64,000 nt of DNA from Doryteuthis pealeii (Eukaryota; Mollusca; Cephalopoda; Myopsida; Loliginidae): NCBI GenBank assembly GCA_023376005.1, contig CM042181.1, positions 19,842,769 to 19,906,768 of the forward strand, read 5' to 3'. Below the pieces are notes generated by a model. It saw only the letters and a list, made by a program, of their open reading frames with translations. It ran no database searches and was not told the origin of the DNA. Shown in pieces: positions 32,410-47,460 of the stretch (its first letter is position 1; each line of letters opens with the position of its first letter). A program made the translations under genes and the position numbers.

Positions 32410-34160
32410 TTTGTTTTGTTTTTGTTTTACGGATATCAACCTCAGTGGGTCAATTAATGCGATAAAGTTTTGAAATAAATCAATTCTTAATGGATAATAC
32501 AATTTTGTTATAAATACATTTTTCTATTAACCCATAGATGGGACCCTAAATAGGTACTACCACTCCGGGTCAGAGTGGACCAGGGAGCAATGGTGATGAA
32601 GGGGTGCTCCACATTCCCCAAACTTCCAAAACTGGAACCTCACCATCAGATAGAGTTTAACGTCATTCCAGGACATGTAGACTGCAGCCACCGCCTCTAG
32701 CATCCATATGATAAAAAGGGTGGAGGTTGCCATAAGGGCAATAGGGTGTGGCAATCATATAGGTGCTAGGGCTTGACGTGGACCAGCTGATTGATCGGAG
32801 GAGTTCTCTCTGACCGCCCGTCTAGCCCAAGATAGGGCCTAAGTGGGTATTGCATGTCATGACTGCTCATCCACCTGGGCTCTATCCTTAAGCATCACGG
32901 GTCGCCACCACGGCCAACAGGTGGCTCCATTGGGGGAGTCCTACCCCTTGCAGAGGTGCAGTCGGTGCATTCTAACGCCCCAGCCGACAGGGCGGGATAT
33001 ATTTTTAGAAAATGCACTTTGAAAGATTTTATTTCTATGAAATACACTAATAAAGATTGTGTAGCAACAGAGAGAAATCTCTTGAATTCAAAACCCTCTT
33101 AAAAATTGACATTGTGTCACCTATTTCATGGGGAGGGGTTGAATAAAACATACTACCTTTTTGTTAATAGTAGGGAAGATGTTGTTCTTTAGTCTTGGTA
33201 TGGAAACCAATTTGGAGAGGAAATCTCTGAATTTCAAGCCCACTTAAAAATTGACCTTGTGTCACATGCTATTCATGGGGAGGGTTGAATAAAGACACTT
33301 CCTCTTGTTAATAGTTAGGGAAGAATGGTGTTCTTTAGTCTTGGTATGCACAACCAATCTAGGAGAAGGAAATCTCTGAATCAAACCTGCTTAAACAAAT
33401 TGACCTTGTGTCACCATCCTATTCATGGGGGAGGGGTTGAATAAAGACACTTCCTCTTGTTAATAGTAGGGAAGAAATGGGTTCTTTTAGTCTTGGTATG
33501 ACAACCAATCTAGGAGAAGAAATTCTGAATTCAAGCCGCAACATTAAAATTGACCTTGTGTCACATCCTATTCATGGGGAGGGTTGAATAATACATACTA
33601 CCTTTTGTTAATAGTAGGGAAGACTGTGTTCTTTAGTCTTGGTATGGTACCCAATTTTGTGAGAAGAAATCTCTGAATTCAAGCCTCACTTAAAAATTGA
33701 CCTTGTGTCACATCTATTCATGGGGGAGGGTTGAATAAATACATATCTACTTTTTGTTAATAGTAGGGAAGACTGTGTTCTTTAGTTTGTATGGTAACAA
33801 TTTAGAGAAGGAAATCTCTGATTCAAAGCCCCACTTAAAAATTGACCTTGGTGTCACATCCTACTCATAGGAGAGGGATTGAATAAATACATACTCCTTT
33901 GTTAATAGTAGGGAAGAATAGGTTCTTAAATTTGATATGAGAAGGAAAACTCTAAATACAAACCAGCGGTACTCCACTTAAAAATTGACTTGTTACATCT
34001 AGTCATGGGGAAGGGGTTAGTAATTAATACTTTCTCTTGAATAGTAGGGAAGTTCCTTAGCCTTGTTAGGCAACCATTTTAGAAGAAAGAAAACTTGACG
34101 TCAAACCAGCGTACTCCACTTAAAAATTGACCTTGTCACATCAGTCATGAGGGAGTAAAA
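32410..34160. repeat. Inverted composite element and SINE-derived tandem array
   Basis: 32410-33000 mirrors 20895-21515. 33030-34160 mirrors 19735-20840, with aaattgaccttgtgtcaca units. Indels are dense, for example missing bases in the 33780-34100 units. Confidence 0.75.
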
Positions 34161-34179
34161 TACCTAGAAAAGACCTCAG

Positions 34180-36670
34180 AATCTGGACCCCCCCCCCATC
34201 TAAAATTTTTTTTTCTCTCAATGGATTTAATATCGATAACACACCAATCTATCAGATTGTAAAAAAAAATTCTTAAAGTTCTTTATTTTTTGAGTTTCAT
34301 GGGTGCTCATTTCCTCATTATAAGTTTATAGTAAATCGATCCCCCATATCGTGTACTGTAATCGATAATAATCCATTGAAGGAAAAAAAAAAAATTTTTT
34401 TTTTAAATTTAGATGGGGGGGGGTCCAGATGGTCAGGTCCGCCCTAGAATTTTCATCTTTTCTTGTAACCAAATTGTTTGGCCAATATTAGCACATTGTC
34501 CAATTTGAGTTGATAATCATCACGGGTCCTGAATTCACACTTGCACAAAAACAAAGAGAGACTCTTGAATAATTCCATCTAACCTCTTGTCCTGCCAATA
34601 CCAAACTTATTTTCCAACCAGAATAGCGAGAGACAGACGCTTGGAAAGAATACAGAGGAAAATTGCCAAAGTTGATATGCTCTTGGAGATTTCATCACTG
34701 CAAAGTCAGAATTCAGTTCCATAACAATTTTTTGTATCCCTATTAGTCATAACCAGCTGGCCACCATGTGATTTAAGGGAAGTATTGAACTTTCATCATT
34801 GCAAACTATCTACACGCTTGCTGTCATTTCTGACATCCAGCACGACTCACCATACCACTTCATTAATTTTTGTTGAATCTTCATCGTTTAATTATCTTTT
34901 GACTTCCAAATACAAACAGAAAACAAAAGAAAGACTCACGGATAATTTCATCTAAACCTTTTTGTCCTGCTAAACAAACTGTTTTACGACCAGAATCAAG
35001 AGACAGACGCTTGAAAGAATACAGAGTAAAATTAGCAAAGTCAATATTAAAAAATTAATTCTACTTAACCCCTTACATCAAACTTGTTTTACAACCAGGA
35101 TACGAGAGACAGACACTTGGGAAAGAAATTCAGAGAAAAATTGCCAAATTTGATATGCATTCAGATCTCTTCAATGTAAAATCAGAATTCAGTTTCCGCA
35201 AGCAATTTTTGTATCGCTATGTCATACTAGCTGGCCACCATGTCATTAAGGAAGTATTGAACCTTTTCATAATTGCAAACTACCTACACCACTTGTGGAA
35301 ATTTTTGACATCCATGCACAACTCACCAGTACACTTGCCATTAATGTTGATGAAACTCAATTCAGTTAATGCTTGTGCTTCAGAATTCAGTTCCGTAGCA
35401 ATTTTGTTTATCCCTATGTCATACCAGCTTGCTGCCATATTGTTAAGGAAGCTTTGAACCTTTTCATCATTGCAGACTACATACACTGCTTTCCGGCCGT
35501 TTTTGACATCCATGCACAACTCACTATACACTTCAGTTAATTTTTGTTAAATTTCATTTGGCTTAATGTCTTTTGTGTTCAAAACTCGACAAAAAAAAAA
35601 AAAAAGAGACTCTTGAATAATTCCACCTAACCTCTTGTCCTGCCAATATCAAACTTATTTCAACCCAGAATACAAGAGACAAGACGCTTTGAAAGAATAC
35701 AGAGGAAAATTGGTAAAGTCAATATTCTTTGGAGATTTCTTCACTTGTAAACTCAGGATCGGTTCCATGCAAATTTTGTTTCTCCCTATGTCATACCAGC
35801 TGCCACCATGTTGTTGAAGAAGCTTTTGAACCTGCAATCATTGCAAACTACATACACTGTTTGTGGACTGTTTCTGACATCCATTTCACTCCACCATACA
35901 CTTGCATTAATTGTTTGATGATTCAATTTTCATCTAAATCCTTTTGCATTTTAAAACTCAACAAAAACAAAGAGAGACTCTTGGATAATTCCACCTAACC
36001 TCTTGTCCTATCGATGTCAAACTTGTTTTACAACCAGGATACGAGAGACAGACACTTGGAAAGAATACAGAGGAAAATTGCCAAAATCGATATGCTTCAG
36101 AATCTCTTCACTGTAAATCAGATTCATTTTCCGTAGTAATTTTTGTTATCCTTATGTCATACCAGCTGATCCACCATAAAAGGGCCGGGTTAGCTCAGTC
36201 GGTTTAGAGCGTTCGGCTAGAAACCATAAGGTTCCTAGTTCGATCCGCGTCCTTACCAACTCAGCATATGAGTAGCCCACAGGGATCTGTGCGATAAGTA
36301 AGGAGCTGATGGTAGGTGTGGCGCTAGACTCCCTCGCTGATTGGATGATACTGACATTAGGCCACCCCGACGACTTACTTTACTTATACCACTTGTGAAA
36401 TTTTGACCTCATGCATGATCTCACCATACACTTGCATAATTGTTGATGAATTTCAATTGGTTAATATCTTTTGCATTCAAAACTCGACAAAAACAAAGAG
36501 AGACTCTTGGATTAATTCCACCTAACCTCTGTGTCCATCGATGTCAACTTGTTTTACAACCAGGATACGAGAGACAGACAACTGTGGAAAGAATACAGAG
36601 GAAAATTGCCAAATTCGTATATGCTTCGGAGATCTCTTCACTGCAAAGTCAGAATTCAAATAATTAGATA
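34180..36670. repeat. Inverted MITE and mariner-derived array with SINE
   Basis: 34180-34440 mirrors the C/G-run MITE. 34540-36670 mirrors the mariner-derived repeats. The tRNA SINE reads on the plus strand at 36180-36375 (gggccgggttagctcagtcg). Confidence 0.75.
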
Positions 36671-36914
36671 ATGCCAGACTGTCACTTAACATTATTCTTC
36701 TTGGAAGTTATAAAAGAGTGAAAATTTGGTGCATACAGTCAGGGTGGGGGGGTGCGGGGTGTTGGGGGTCTGTGAACGAGTGAAACTAGAAAAGATTTGA
36801 TTGGTCCGAGAAGATAAACAATTCGGTCATTTCAGAATCATTACTAAGCATCAATTCAGCATATTATACCTATACTAGTACAGAATAAAAAACGCCCTAC
36901 CAGGCGATTGTAAA

Positions 36915-37580
36915 AAATAGGTTTGGTTTGGTTGGTTTTGGTTTTACGGATATAACCTCAGTGGGTCATTTAATGCCAATAAAGTTTTGAAATAAATCAA
37001 TTCTTAATAGATAATACAATTTTGTTTATCAACTCATGTTTTTCTTATTCAACCCATAGATGGGACCCTAACAGGTACTACCACTCCGGACAGAGTGGAC
37101 CAGGGAGCAATGGTGATGAAGGGGTGCTCCACATTCCCCAAACCTCCAAAACTGGAAACCTCACCATCAGATAGAGTTAACATCATTCCCAGGACATGTT
37201 AGACCCTCAGTCACTGCCTTCTAGCACTCATTATGATAAAAAGGGGTTGGAGGTTGCCATAAGAGCAATAGGGTTGGGGCAATCATATAGGTGCTAGGGC
37301 GCACATGGAGGTGCTTGGTCTAATGGTTAGAGTCGTAGAAATGGAATCGTCAATGCGAGTTCAATTCCTGGACGAAGCTGTTCGGCATTTCACATGTGCT
37401 AATACCCTTGGCGAAAGGTATGAATCCAATTCTCCCTCAGCTATGGGTAAATAGCAGACAGACGGACTCTTTAACCCTGGCTAGGTAACCAGTCTAGGGA
37501 GAAGAAAACTCTGAATTCAACCTGTTAAACCCCGCTTAAGAAATTGACCTTGTGTCGCATCCTGCTTGAGGTAAATATAT
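36915..37580. mobile_element. Inverted acggcat element (to 37295) and SINE (from 37300)
   Basis: Mirrors 16322-16975. The SINE reads on the plus strand from catggaggtgcttggtctaa to tgcttgaggtaaatatatat. Confidence 0.75.
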
Positions 37581-38174
37581 ATATAGGTTGAAGCTGTCGC
37601 CTATTGAGTGCGCCTAAATGTTAAATATATTTATTTTCTACCCTCAAAATATACCCCTAAAATTGGACATTGTTAAGGGAACAAACTCTGTTGAGGGTCT
37701 GATAATCAAGTGGACCCACAGGGCCTGAATTGCATTGTGGAATATTCAACAGGTATCCTTAGGGCAAAAGAGGGACTTCCGCCTGGCTGATGCAGCAAAA
37801 AGGTTGTGTGGATAATATCGTCCTAAATTAGAACTTTAGTCTTTTAGTTAGTTTCTCGTACTGGTACGGCGCACAGGTATGTTTCTTTCCAATTTTCTCG
37901 TGAAGTTGCTGGCATTTGTTAAAGACTCCTTTTGTAAATTAGTAATTGTTTTATACCCCAATTTTATTTCAGTATTTCACGGTGTTTGGAAGTAAATAAA
38001 ATATTTCTAGCGTTCAACATCAGTCATCTTCGTTCATCTATACATCACCAGAAAAATATTACAGGAACTGCTACATAGGTGCTACGGCGTCTCATAGATT
38101 GGGGGAATGAAGACCGTATCTCTAACCTAGATAACATTAAGATACCCACAGAAAATAAATTGTAATTAACTTAC

Positions 38175-38340
38175 CTGGATGATAGCTTGACCACTGTCCA
38201 TTCCGATGGCCACATAGTGTTTAAGAAAAGTGTAAAACATATACCACAGTGACTACAGGTGATAATATTCACACTAAACATGTATCGGATGGATATAAAT
38301 CTGGTGACGCGACATAGATGTCCGACAGATGGAATAAACC
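38175..38340 (-). other. Noisy inverted copy of GDE exon B
   Basis: 166 bases instead of 159 because of insertions. At the position where copy 1 lacks a G, the complement here reads acatgtttagtg, so the G is present. Flanking intron markers (attctacttcc, aaaatcttcacc) follow copy 1, not copy 3. Confidence 0.75.
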
Positions 38341-38639
38341 TGGAAAGAGAGAAAAAAAAATTGTATAAATAAAATAAACTTGCATGTTGTTACTGTAAGT
38401 TAATAATGCATTATTAACACATTAATTGTTTAAGTTGTTAATAGTTATAAAAATACAAATGGTTTTCATGTTGAATTCCATCATGGTGTCTAAACAAAGA
38501 TGAGAAAATATATCCACCAATTCACTTTTCTGGTGTGTCGATAGATTTCAATTTGGAAGTAGAATAAATGACAGGATGAGATGTGAGGTGAAGATTTTGA
38601 TTTTCAAGGTTGTTTGGGTCAAATACAGATAATCTTGCT

Positions 38640-41400
38640 TATTTTGTCTGGATCAAAATGGGACGGATTTTGGTTAATGGGTCTGATAAAAATATGCTAT
38701 TGTGTCTGTGGTTAATAAGGATAAATTGTTGTGCCTATCATGTCTTGTTCAAATAAGACAATTTTGCTTATTGTGTCTGGGTTTCAAAATGGGACACTTT
38801 TTGCTTATTTATGTCCGGGTTAAACCAAAGAAAAATGGGAGAATTTTGCTTATTGAGTTTGGGATAAAAAAAAAAAAAAACATTGCTTAATTGTGTCTGA
38901 GTCAAATGCGGAGAATTTTTGGCCTTATTGTGTCTGGTAAAAAAAATCTTTGCTTGATTGTGTTCTGCAGTCAAATATGGGAAGATTTTGCTTATTGTGT
39001 CTGGGTAAAAAAAAATCTTTGCTTATGTGTATCTGGTCAAAATGGGAGAATTTTTGGCTTATTGGTGTCTTGGGCTAAAAAAAAAATCTTTTGCTTATTG
39101 TGTGTCTTGGAGTCAAAATGGTGAGAATTTTTGCTTATTGTGTCTGGGTTACAAAAAAAAATCTTTGCTTATATTGTGTCTGAGTCAAAAATGGGAGAAT
39201 TTTTTTGCTTTATTGGTGTCTGCGGTAAAAAAAAAAATCTTTGCTTATTGGTCTGAGTCAAATGGGGAGAATTTTTTTGCTTATTGTGTCTGGTAAAAAA
39301 AAAATCTTTGCTATTGTGTCTGAGTCAAAATGGGAGAATTTTGCTTATTGTGTCTGGGTAAAAAAAAAAATCTTGCTTATTGGTGTCTGAGTCAAATGGG
39401 AGAATTTTTGCTTATTGATTTCTGGGTAAAAAAAAAAAAAACTTTGCTTATTGTGTCTGAGTCAAAATGGTGAGAATTTTTATCCTTCAAAAACTCTGAA
39501 TTCAAACCAGCAGTATGCTACTTAAAATTTTACCTTTATATTTTCACCGGGTCTCATCAAAAATAAATATGTGTGTCCCATGATGCACTAAATCCAAAGC
39601 GCTATCAGCAATCACTGGATCAGTTATGATTTTTAAGGATAGTTCATGGAAATGACTCAAATGATAAACAGAATGTTTCCTGATGAGCGCACTGTTGAAA
39701 TTATCCAGATGAGCAGGGATGCTGATATGCATAGGTGTCCTCGCCACAAAAATCGTAAAATGATGCAGTAAAATTGTATTATGCATCCCAGTGTTTTTTC
39801 TTTTCCTCCTTCAGCACCATTTCAACTAAACTGAGATTAAGAACTTTTCAGGGTAACCATATATTTTTTTCTCTCCTCACTTTTCTTAAATTAAAAAAAA
39901 AAAATTTAATTCATTTTTGATGGCTTTTGGAATGAATACTTAAATAAGATATAACCAGAGATTCTGATAGTAAGCGTCCTGCGTACTCTGATTGCCACAA
40001 AAATCTAAAAGGGACACAGTAAAATCATATCCATGCATCCAGTTATTTTTCTTTTTTCTTCCCCTCCACCATTTCAAAGCTAACTGTAAATACATTTCAA
40101 TATTTTCCTTAGAAATGAATTACACTGGATATGTATTACAAGGTAGGAGTTAAGCAGCTTTTTAGTTATTTCCGCCCAGATCATAATTAAAAACCCTACA
40201 ATCTATTAAGAAACTTTAGTTGCGACACTATCAAATTTTTAAGGACCTCATTCAAAGCAAATATTGCATCCCAGGAGCACTAAATCAGAAAGCATCAGCA
40301 TCACTGGTCCAGTTATTGATTTTTAAGGACATAGTTCATGGAATGCTCATGATAAACAGACTGTTCTGGGATGCACTGTTGAAAATTACCCAGATGAGCC
40401 ATTGATTTTTAGGCATTGTTCATAAAATGACTTCATTGATAACAGACTGTTCTGATGACGCACGTTTGAAATTACCAGATGAGCAGAGATGCATGATAGA
40501 TCACGCGTCCTGCACAAAATATCTAAAAGACCCAGTAAAATCATATCCATGCATCCCAAGTTTCTTCTGTTTTTTCCTCCCCACTATTTACCAAGCTAAA
40601 CTGTAAATACATTCAATAGTTTCTTCGAAACGAATTACACGACAAGTTACAAGGTATCGGAAGCTTAGACGGCTTTGTTTATTTCTCATATCATGAATAA
40701 AACCCTACAATCTAATTAAGAAAACTTTTAGTTGGGACAATTCAAATTTTCTGGGGGACTCATTCAGCAAATATGTGTCGTCCCATGTTTCACATCTCTT
40801 CAGTGTGTCCTAGGACATGAATGACTCATGCATAAACAGAAGTTCTGATGACGCACGTTGAAATTACCCGGATGAGCCATTGATTTTTAAGGATTTCAAT
40901 AAAATGACTTCTGATAAACAGACTGTCTGATGCAGTGCACGCGTTTGCAATTACACCAGATTGAGCAGAGATCTGACTAGATCGCGTCCGCACAAATATA
41001 TCTAAAAGGACCCAGTAAAATCATAATCCATGCAGTCCCAATGTTTTTCTTTTTCTTCCCTCCCACTATTTCAAGCGCTAACTGTAAATAAATTTCAATA
41101 GTTCTTCAAAACGAATTACATGACAAGTAACAAGGTAGGAGCTAGACGGGCTTAGTTATTTCTCCTATCATGGATAAAACCTCAATTTATTAAGAAACTT
41201 ATAGCTTGCGGACAATCAAATTTTACGAAGGCCTCAATTCAAGCAAATATTTGCATCCCAGGGATGCTATCACTGGATCAGTTATTGATTTTTAAGATCG
41301 TTCGTTGGACATACTCATGCATAAACAGGAAATGTCTGGTGACGCACCGTTGAAATTACCCGAATGAGCCATTGATTTTAAGATGTTCATTTATCCAGTT
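38640..41400. repeat. Inverted 61-bp and 480-bp arrays
   Basis: 38640-39490 mirrors 14455-15290 and keeps the expanded copy number of copy 1. 39540-41400 mirrors 13085-14420 but seems longer, with about one extra unit. Frames called here are periodicity plus indel noise. Confidence 0.7.
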
Positions 41401-41928
41401 ATTATGCCAGACAAGTCTTATCTAATTATGCAAATTTTCTTTTCTTTTTTCTTTTTGTTTTTTTTTTTTTGCTTACATCTTTTCTTCTTTTTTTTAAGAA
41501 ACTTTTTTTCTTTTTTTTTTCCGATATTGGGATTCTTTGCAATCGTGTCATGTCCAGCAACCTGTTTCCATGGTCTACATTTATTTGTCTCAGCAAAATA
41601 TAATCCGGCTGGGAAGTAAGTTGTCCGCGAGTGGAGTCGGGGCGGCCTCAAAAACCATCCTTTAAAGCATGCCAGCAGAAATCTCCGGGGTGTTCGATAC
41701 GGATTTATTTACGGATAATGCTGATTTATGATAATCTCATAGCGGACATGGGAGATGTTTTTTTTTTTAAAATTTATTTTAAGACTTTTGGGAATCCTTA
41801 TTTTATTTGATTAACAACCTCCTTATTCAAGGTGAATTTCATAGTGTTATGGTTAACAAACTAGGATAGTTCCTTTCAACTTTTTTTTTCTTATTTTTTT
41901 CATTACTTATATATAAGTATTATATATA

Positions 41929-42560
41929 CTAGCAATATTATAATGTACCCTCGCGGGGCAAGTATTTAAGTTTTAATGTAATATATTAATTAAATTAGAA
42001 AGGCTATTGAACTGAAATAGAATGCAGTAAAAAGATTGAAACAGAGGGGGATATAATCGAAAATAGAATAACTAAACTTACTTCTTCCATCACTCTTGTC
42101 TTCATTGCTATTTTTTCTAATTTATAGTATTTACGTTAAAAGAGGAAGTAAAGAATAAAATGACAGTTATTTTTTCTTTGTTTAATGGATTTCATTTAAG
42201 ATTCATGTAGAAGAATTTTTGCTTATATTCATTAAAAATAAAGCCAAACAATTAGAAATCAATAATACTAAGCATATATTTATTAAAATTACATTTTTAA
42301 TATCATATGCAAATTAGCCTTTCCGTTCACACTGTAAACCGCTATTTTGTTGTATATTTAAATACCAATTGCATGCTATTAGTATGTAGATATGGTTAAC
42401 AGTATAAAATAATGTGTTTAAACAATTTTATTAATAATTGAGGTTAAAAATAAGGATAAATTCATGGTGAATGTGACGTCAATTACTAAGAGAATTGTGA
42501 CTTGAGTAGCGATCTTAGTTCGGTTACAGACAGAAAAACAGCACATCCATTATATCTAAC
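41929..42560 (-). mobile_element. Inverted copy of the 11937-12565 Helitron
   Basis: Starts ctagcaatattataatgtac, with ccctcgcggggca where the hairpin should be, and ends near cggttacagacagaaaaaca. Confidence 0.7.
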
Positions 42561-42605
42561 GATATATATATATATATATGTATGTATTTATTGCATTTTT
42601 TCTTT

Positions 42606-43375
42606 TATACAAGTTTCGTTAAACTGTACAGACAATTCCTGTCGGTACAAGTTTTTCATTGATCCGTTCCAATTTTCCGGCCCCGACACCAGAAAGATGG
42701 CCCGAAATTGGAACAGATCAATGAAAAACTTGTCCGACAGGAATTGTCTGTACAGTTTAACGAAATTTGATATATTATATATATATATAATAATTATATA
42801 TATAAGTAAAGTTGGGGGCGGCCTAATGTCGTAACGGTATCAGCCAATGCAGCGAGGAGTCTATCCCCTTTTCAATAGCACGTAGACCAAGGAGATCTGT
42901 CTTTTAGGCGTCTGAGGTGAAGTGCCACACCTACCATCAGCTCCTTACTTTACCAGCACAGATCCCTGTTGCTACTCATCACGCTGAGTTGGCGAGGGAA
43001 CTCTTGTGGTTTCTAGCCGAACGCTCTATTATCATATTAATAGTGACCCTCCCGTCGATTTCGATGATATGAGGGTTCATACACACAATAACACCCACAC
43101 AGTGATTTGTTTATAGTGATGAACGGCTTGTGTTGGACCATCCACCACCTTTTTGGCACAGTCGATAGGAAAGAATTGGTGCATCAAAGGTTGCCACAAA
43201 ATCAATCAACGACAGACCTCAGGAAATTTTGAATTCAGAGTTATTTCCCTCTCCTAGACTGTTTACCTACCCAGGCTGAGAGTCCAGTCTGCCCTACTAT
43301 TTAACCCATAGCTGGAGGGAGAATTATGGATTCATACCTTTCCCAAGGGTATTAGCGCGTATGTGAACATGCACA

Positions 43376-43380
<5 letters not shown>
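42606..43380. mobile_element. Inverted hairpin, tRNA-SINE fragment and chimeric-tail SINE
   Basis: 42606-42770 mirrors the hairpin element, 42795-43030 the second-family SINE fragment and 43035-43380 the central-domain SINE, with (ta)n between. Same order as 11105-11893 reversed. Confidence 0.7.
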
Positions 43381-43406
<26 letters not shown>

Positions 43407-43779
43407 ATATGAAGTGGACAAACAATCTGTTTGAGATGGCGATAGCCAACAATCTTTGGGAGATTATGTGCTTAATTGAAGTCATACCTAATTTTGAAAA
43501 TTAATTAATTGATAATTAATGAATTAGGCAGGCATATCTGTTCAAATGTAAGGCTAACAATCAGAAGAAAAGTCAATCTCGTATGTACATTTTCAGCCTA
43601 TTATGCCTCATCAGCAGAGCTTATAGACGAAGACTGCTCTGTGTGTGATTCGAACCCTGACTGTCAGGCTGACAGGCGGGATTCTAACCATTACACTAAA
43701 TGTAATATCAACGACAATGAACGCACATTCTCATAACCCGTCTTGGATATAAAATAAACTCTGATGGTTCTCGTTATTA

Positions 43780-45130
43780 TTATTTAGTTTTTTCGGACTA
43801 TTGTCCTCATCTTTATTCTGGCCAAAACATTATGTACATAACAATAATGATGAGGATAAAAATCTAAATAGTACAAATTCATCAAGCTCATCTCAAAAAT
43901 TCAGACAAGATACACCTGAAGAAGGCAGGCGAGCACATCGGCCGAAACATTGTGTATATACAATAAAGATGAGGACAACAGTTCAAAAAATCTAAATAAT
44001 ACAAATTATCAAGCACATCTCAAAAATAGAGTCATTATTACATTCACAAGACTAACATCCTCATCTTTGTTGTTTTTACACAAACATTCAGTCAATGTAT
44101 TCTACTTTCTGCCCACTCATCTTTGAATATCTACTTTACTAATCTCTTTTTAACTGCTACCTTTAAACTACTGTTACTACTCCTCCTATATTACTAAGAT
44201 ACACCGTCCAACCCTGAAGACTATACTGCTTACTGCCCTCTCTTTAAGTCAGTAATACTACTGTTCCGACACTTGAAATCTATCTTAACTGCGCCACTTT
44301 TACATACAGAATCCACCTTTAAAAGCCCACTCTTACTGCACCTCCTTTTTACATAGCAGCACTCCACCTCTTAAAACAATCTACTTTACTGCACCTCTTT
44401 TTATTACAGCCTCCACACTTAAAAAACCTACTCTTACTGCACCTCTTTTTACTAAGCCCTCCACCATAAAAATTTACTCTACTGCTACTCCTTTATACTA
44501 CAGCACACACCTCCACCATTAAAAAATCATACTCTTGCTGCACTCTTTCTATACAGCCTCTACCCTTGAAAACCTACTCTACTGACACTCTTTTTATACT
44601 GACTTCACCATCAAAATACCCACTCTTTACTGCGACGCTCTGTTTTACTACAGCCTCACCATTAAAAACCCATCTTACCGTATCTCTTTTTACTACAGCC
44701 TCCACCCTTAAAAAAAGCCTACTCTTACTGCACCTCCTTTTTACTACAGCCTCCACCTTGAAAACTACTCTTACTGCACCTCTTTTACTACAGCCTCCAC
44801 CCTTAAAAATCTACTCTTACTGCCACTCTTTTTTACTACAGCCTCCATGCATTAAAAATCTACTCTTACTGCGCCTCTTTTTAGAATCAGCTTCCACCAT
44901 TAAAAAATATACTCTTACTGCACCTCTTTTTACTACAGAATCCACCCTTAAAACCTACTCTTACTCACCTCTTTTTATTACTGCTTCCATCCTAAAAAAA
45001 AAACTACTCTTACTGTATCTCTTTTTACTACAGCCTCCACCCTTAAAAACCTACTCTCTACTGCACCTCTTTTTTATTACTGCCTACCATCCTAAAAAAA
45101 AACTACTCTTACTGCACCCTTCTTTTTTCA
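43780..45130. repeat. Inverted 127-bp satellite and 47-bp satellite
   Basis: 43780-44050 carries one complete 127-bp unit, and the hammerhead-like motif reads on the plus strand at 43910-43957 with an unchanged core. 44110-45130 carries the 47-bp array. The 199-residue frame at 44566-45165 is a periodicity artefact. Confidence 0.8.
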
Positions 45131-46029
45131 CCCTACCATTCCACCTTCCCATTGCATATTGTTGATGGCAATGCTAATGAATCCATAACTAAGAATGAGC
45201 AATGCATTATGGGAAACTATATTTAAAAGCTGCCATGAGGTCGTTAAGTACATCTTTTTTTTTTTTTACTTAGTTCTCTAAGAAAAAGAAAAAAAAAGTT
45301 TTGTAAAAAAGAGCATCGTGGGAGTTTTTAAATCAATGAGAAAAAATGTAATATTATTTTTGAATTTTATTTTTTCTGTTATTTTCTGTTCATTTACTAC
45401 AAACATCTTTTTTCTTTCTTTTTTTTTTTTTTCGATATTGCATCTTATATCTGAAATTCTTGTTTTTCTCACTGAAAACAGCAATCCTTCACTCTACCGA
45501 GAAAATAAATAAATAAAATAAAATAAAATAAAAAAGAAATAAAACTAAACTTGAAATTAAAAGCTTACCAGAAACTAACTTTTTTCTCCACATTGCTTAA
45601 ATATTCTTTTATTTCTCCTATTTGCTTTTTCAATAAAGCAAGTTATGCTGAAGCCTAAATAATGTTTTGAATATTTTAGTTAAACTTTTGGTTTTTAGCT
45701 TTCTGGTTCAAACAATACATTTCTTTCTTTGCAAAACTTAAAAGAAAAATTGGAACTCTCTAAAAAGAAGATTAAAAAAATCATTCATTTTAAAATTTTG
45801 CATATGTTACTGTTGCTCAAATTGAAACAAGCCAATAAGTCAGCAAAATATTTATATTTATTTACCAATCCCTCTGCATGTAACAGTAAGAAAAATCTTA
45901 GAAGTGGACAGAAATAGTTTTCGTTTCAAATTGTTTCATTTTTTTACTCCATTAATAAATTTGATGATTTTAAATACTTGAAATATTAAATGTTTAACCT
46001 TCTTTCAAATTGTTTCATTTTTTTTCATT

Positions 46030-47460
46030 CATCATCATGTCGCGCATGGCAACACGGAGTATCTATGACAAATCTGTCGCCAACCTTCCCTATCATTCAT
46101 TGCACCTGGGGGTCCTCTGCGGCCAACAACCAGCATCTTAGCATAGCTGGTCAATGTAGGTCCTTGCCGGGCCCCCACACTTGCATGTCCATGATGTTGC
46201 TGTCCATTGCAGTACGCAAACGTCGCTTCATGAGCCTCATCTTGCTCTCTCCAGCAGTGTCCAGCATGCCTTGTCCGTCTCACTCAGATAGTTTGTTGAA
46301 GATATGGGGCAAGTGACCGTACAGCTGCTTCCTTGATGGGGTGCTCTTTCCACGGACTCTTAGTTCAAGGACTGCACATAGCATTCTTGTGCAGCTTCCA
46401 TCTAGCTTATTCTCAAGACATTTTTCGTTAGCTCAATCAGGCGCGCGAATCGTCAGCCATAAGCTGTCCAGCTGACAGGACTATACGATGGGGGCCTTGT
46501 GCGTATCGAACTGCAGCTCACTCGGGATGACGACTATAGCTATACAGTTTGGCCACAGCTGCGATGTCCAGATTAAACTCGACTCCATGATATGGTTACT
46601 GCACTGCTAGTATTCTCACCGTATAGACGGTATGTGAAGACACCAAATTTTAACTTCAAAAATTATTTTCAATATTTTTTTTTTCATAAAGACTATCAAA
46701 CCTTTTTGATGAATCTCGTTATTTTTAGTTATACATTCTTAATACAATATTTTTTAAATTAAATAAATACACCTTATTCAGACAGTGAATGGGAGAATTT
46801 GTTTCACATTTATAAATTTTAAAACGTCTCTAAAATAAAATAAAAATTCAAAAGTAGACAAGTTGAATTTTAAAATCACATCCTTAGAAATATGCTTTGG
46901 CTATTCGTATATTAACACCTGCTCTCTGTGGATGAGATATTACTACACTAGGTATGTGAATTGTTCTACTCTTGAGAGGCTTGCCATTGTAAAAATTTCA
47001 AAATTTTAACCCCCTTTTAAATTTATGTTCACAAGTTTTACACACATTTTGCATTGTTTTTATTTTTTTATTCCTTAACTACTTTATGATTTTACTTACT
47101 TTTTACTAACATTGAATTTTTAAATCTCACCCTCTTTTAGGAAATATCTCTCAAAATACTGCAAGGTCTAAGTATTTATCCATTTTTTCGTTTTCTGTTC
47201 GTTTCACCTGTGTTTCGCCAAGGATGACAAATTTCTACTAAAACAAGTTAAATTAGTTAAATAAAAATCTTAGAAGTGGACAGATGTAAGTTTTCAGTTT
47301 CAAAGGTTTCATTTTTTTTCATCATCATCATGGTCGCGCATGCAGCAAGAGTATCCATGACAATCTCTCGCCAACCTTCCTATCATTCATTGCACCTGTG
47401 AGGTCCTCTGCGCGAGCAACCAGCATCTTCGCATAGCTGGTCAATGTAGATATCATTTAA
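46030..47460 (-). mobile_element. Inverted LINE 3' fragments
   Basis: 46030-46660 mirrors 7960-8545 and 47325-47455 mirrors 7148-7280. Between 46420 and 46600 the match is heavily scrambled. The FTYLGSN fragment lies at about 46900-47010. Confidence 0.7.

Noticed and set aside
44566..45165. 199-residue frame rich in PPLKTYSYC
   Set aside because: Product of the 47-bp satellite in the error-rich copy. Copies 1 and 3 give different, shorter frames.
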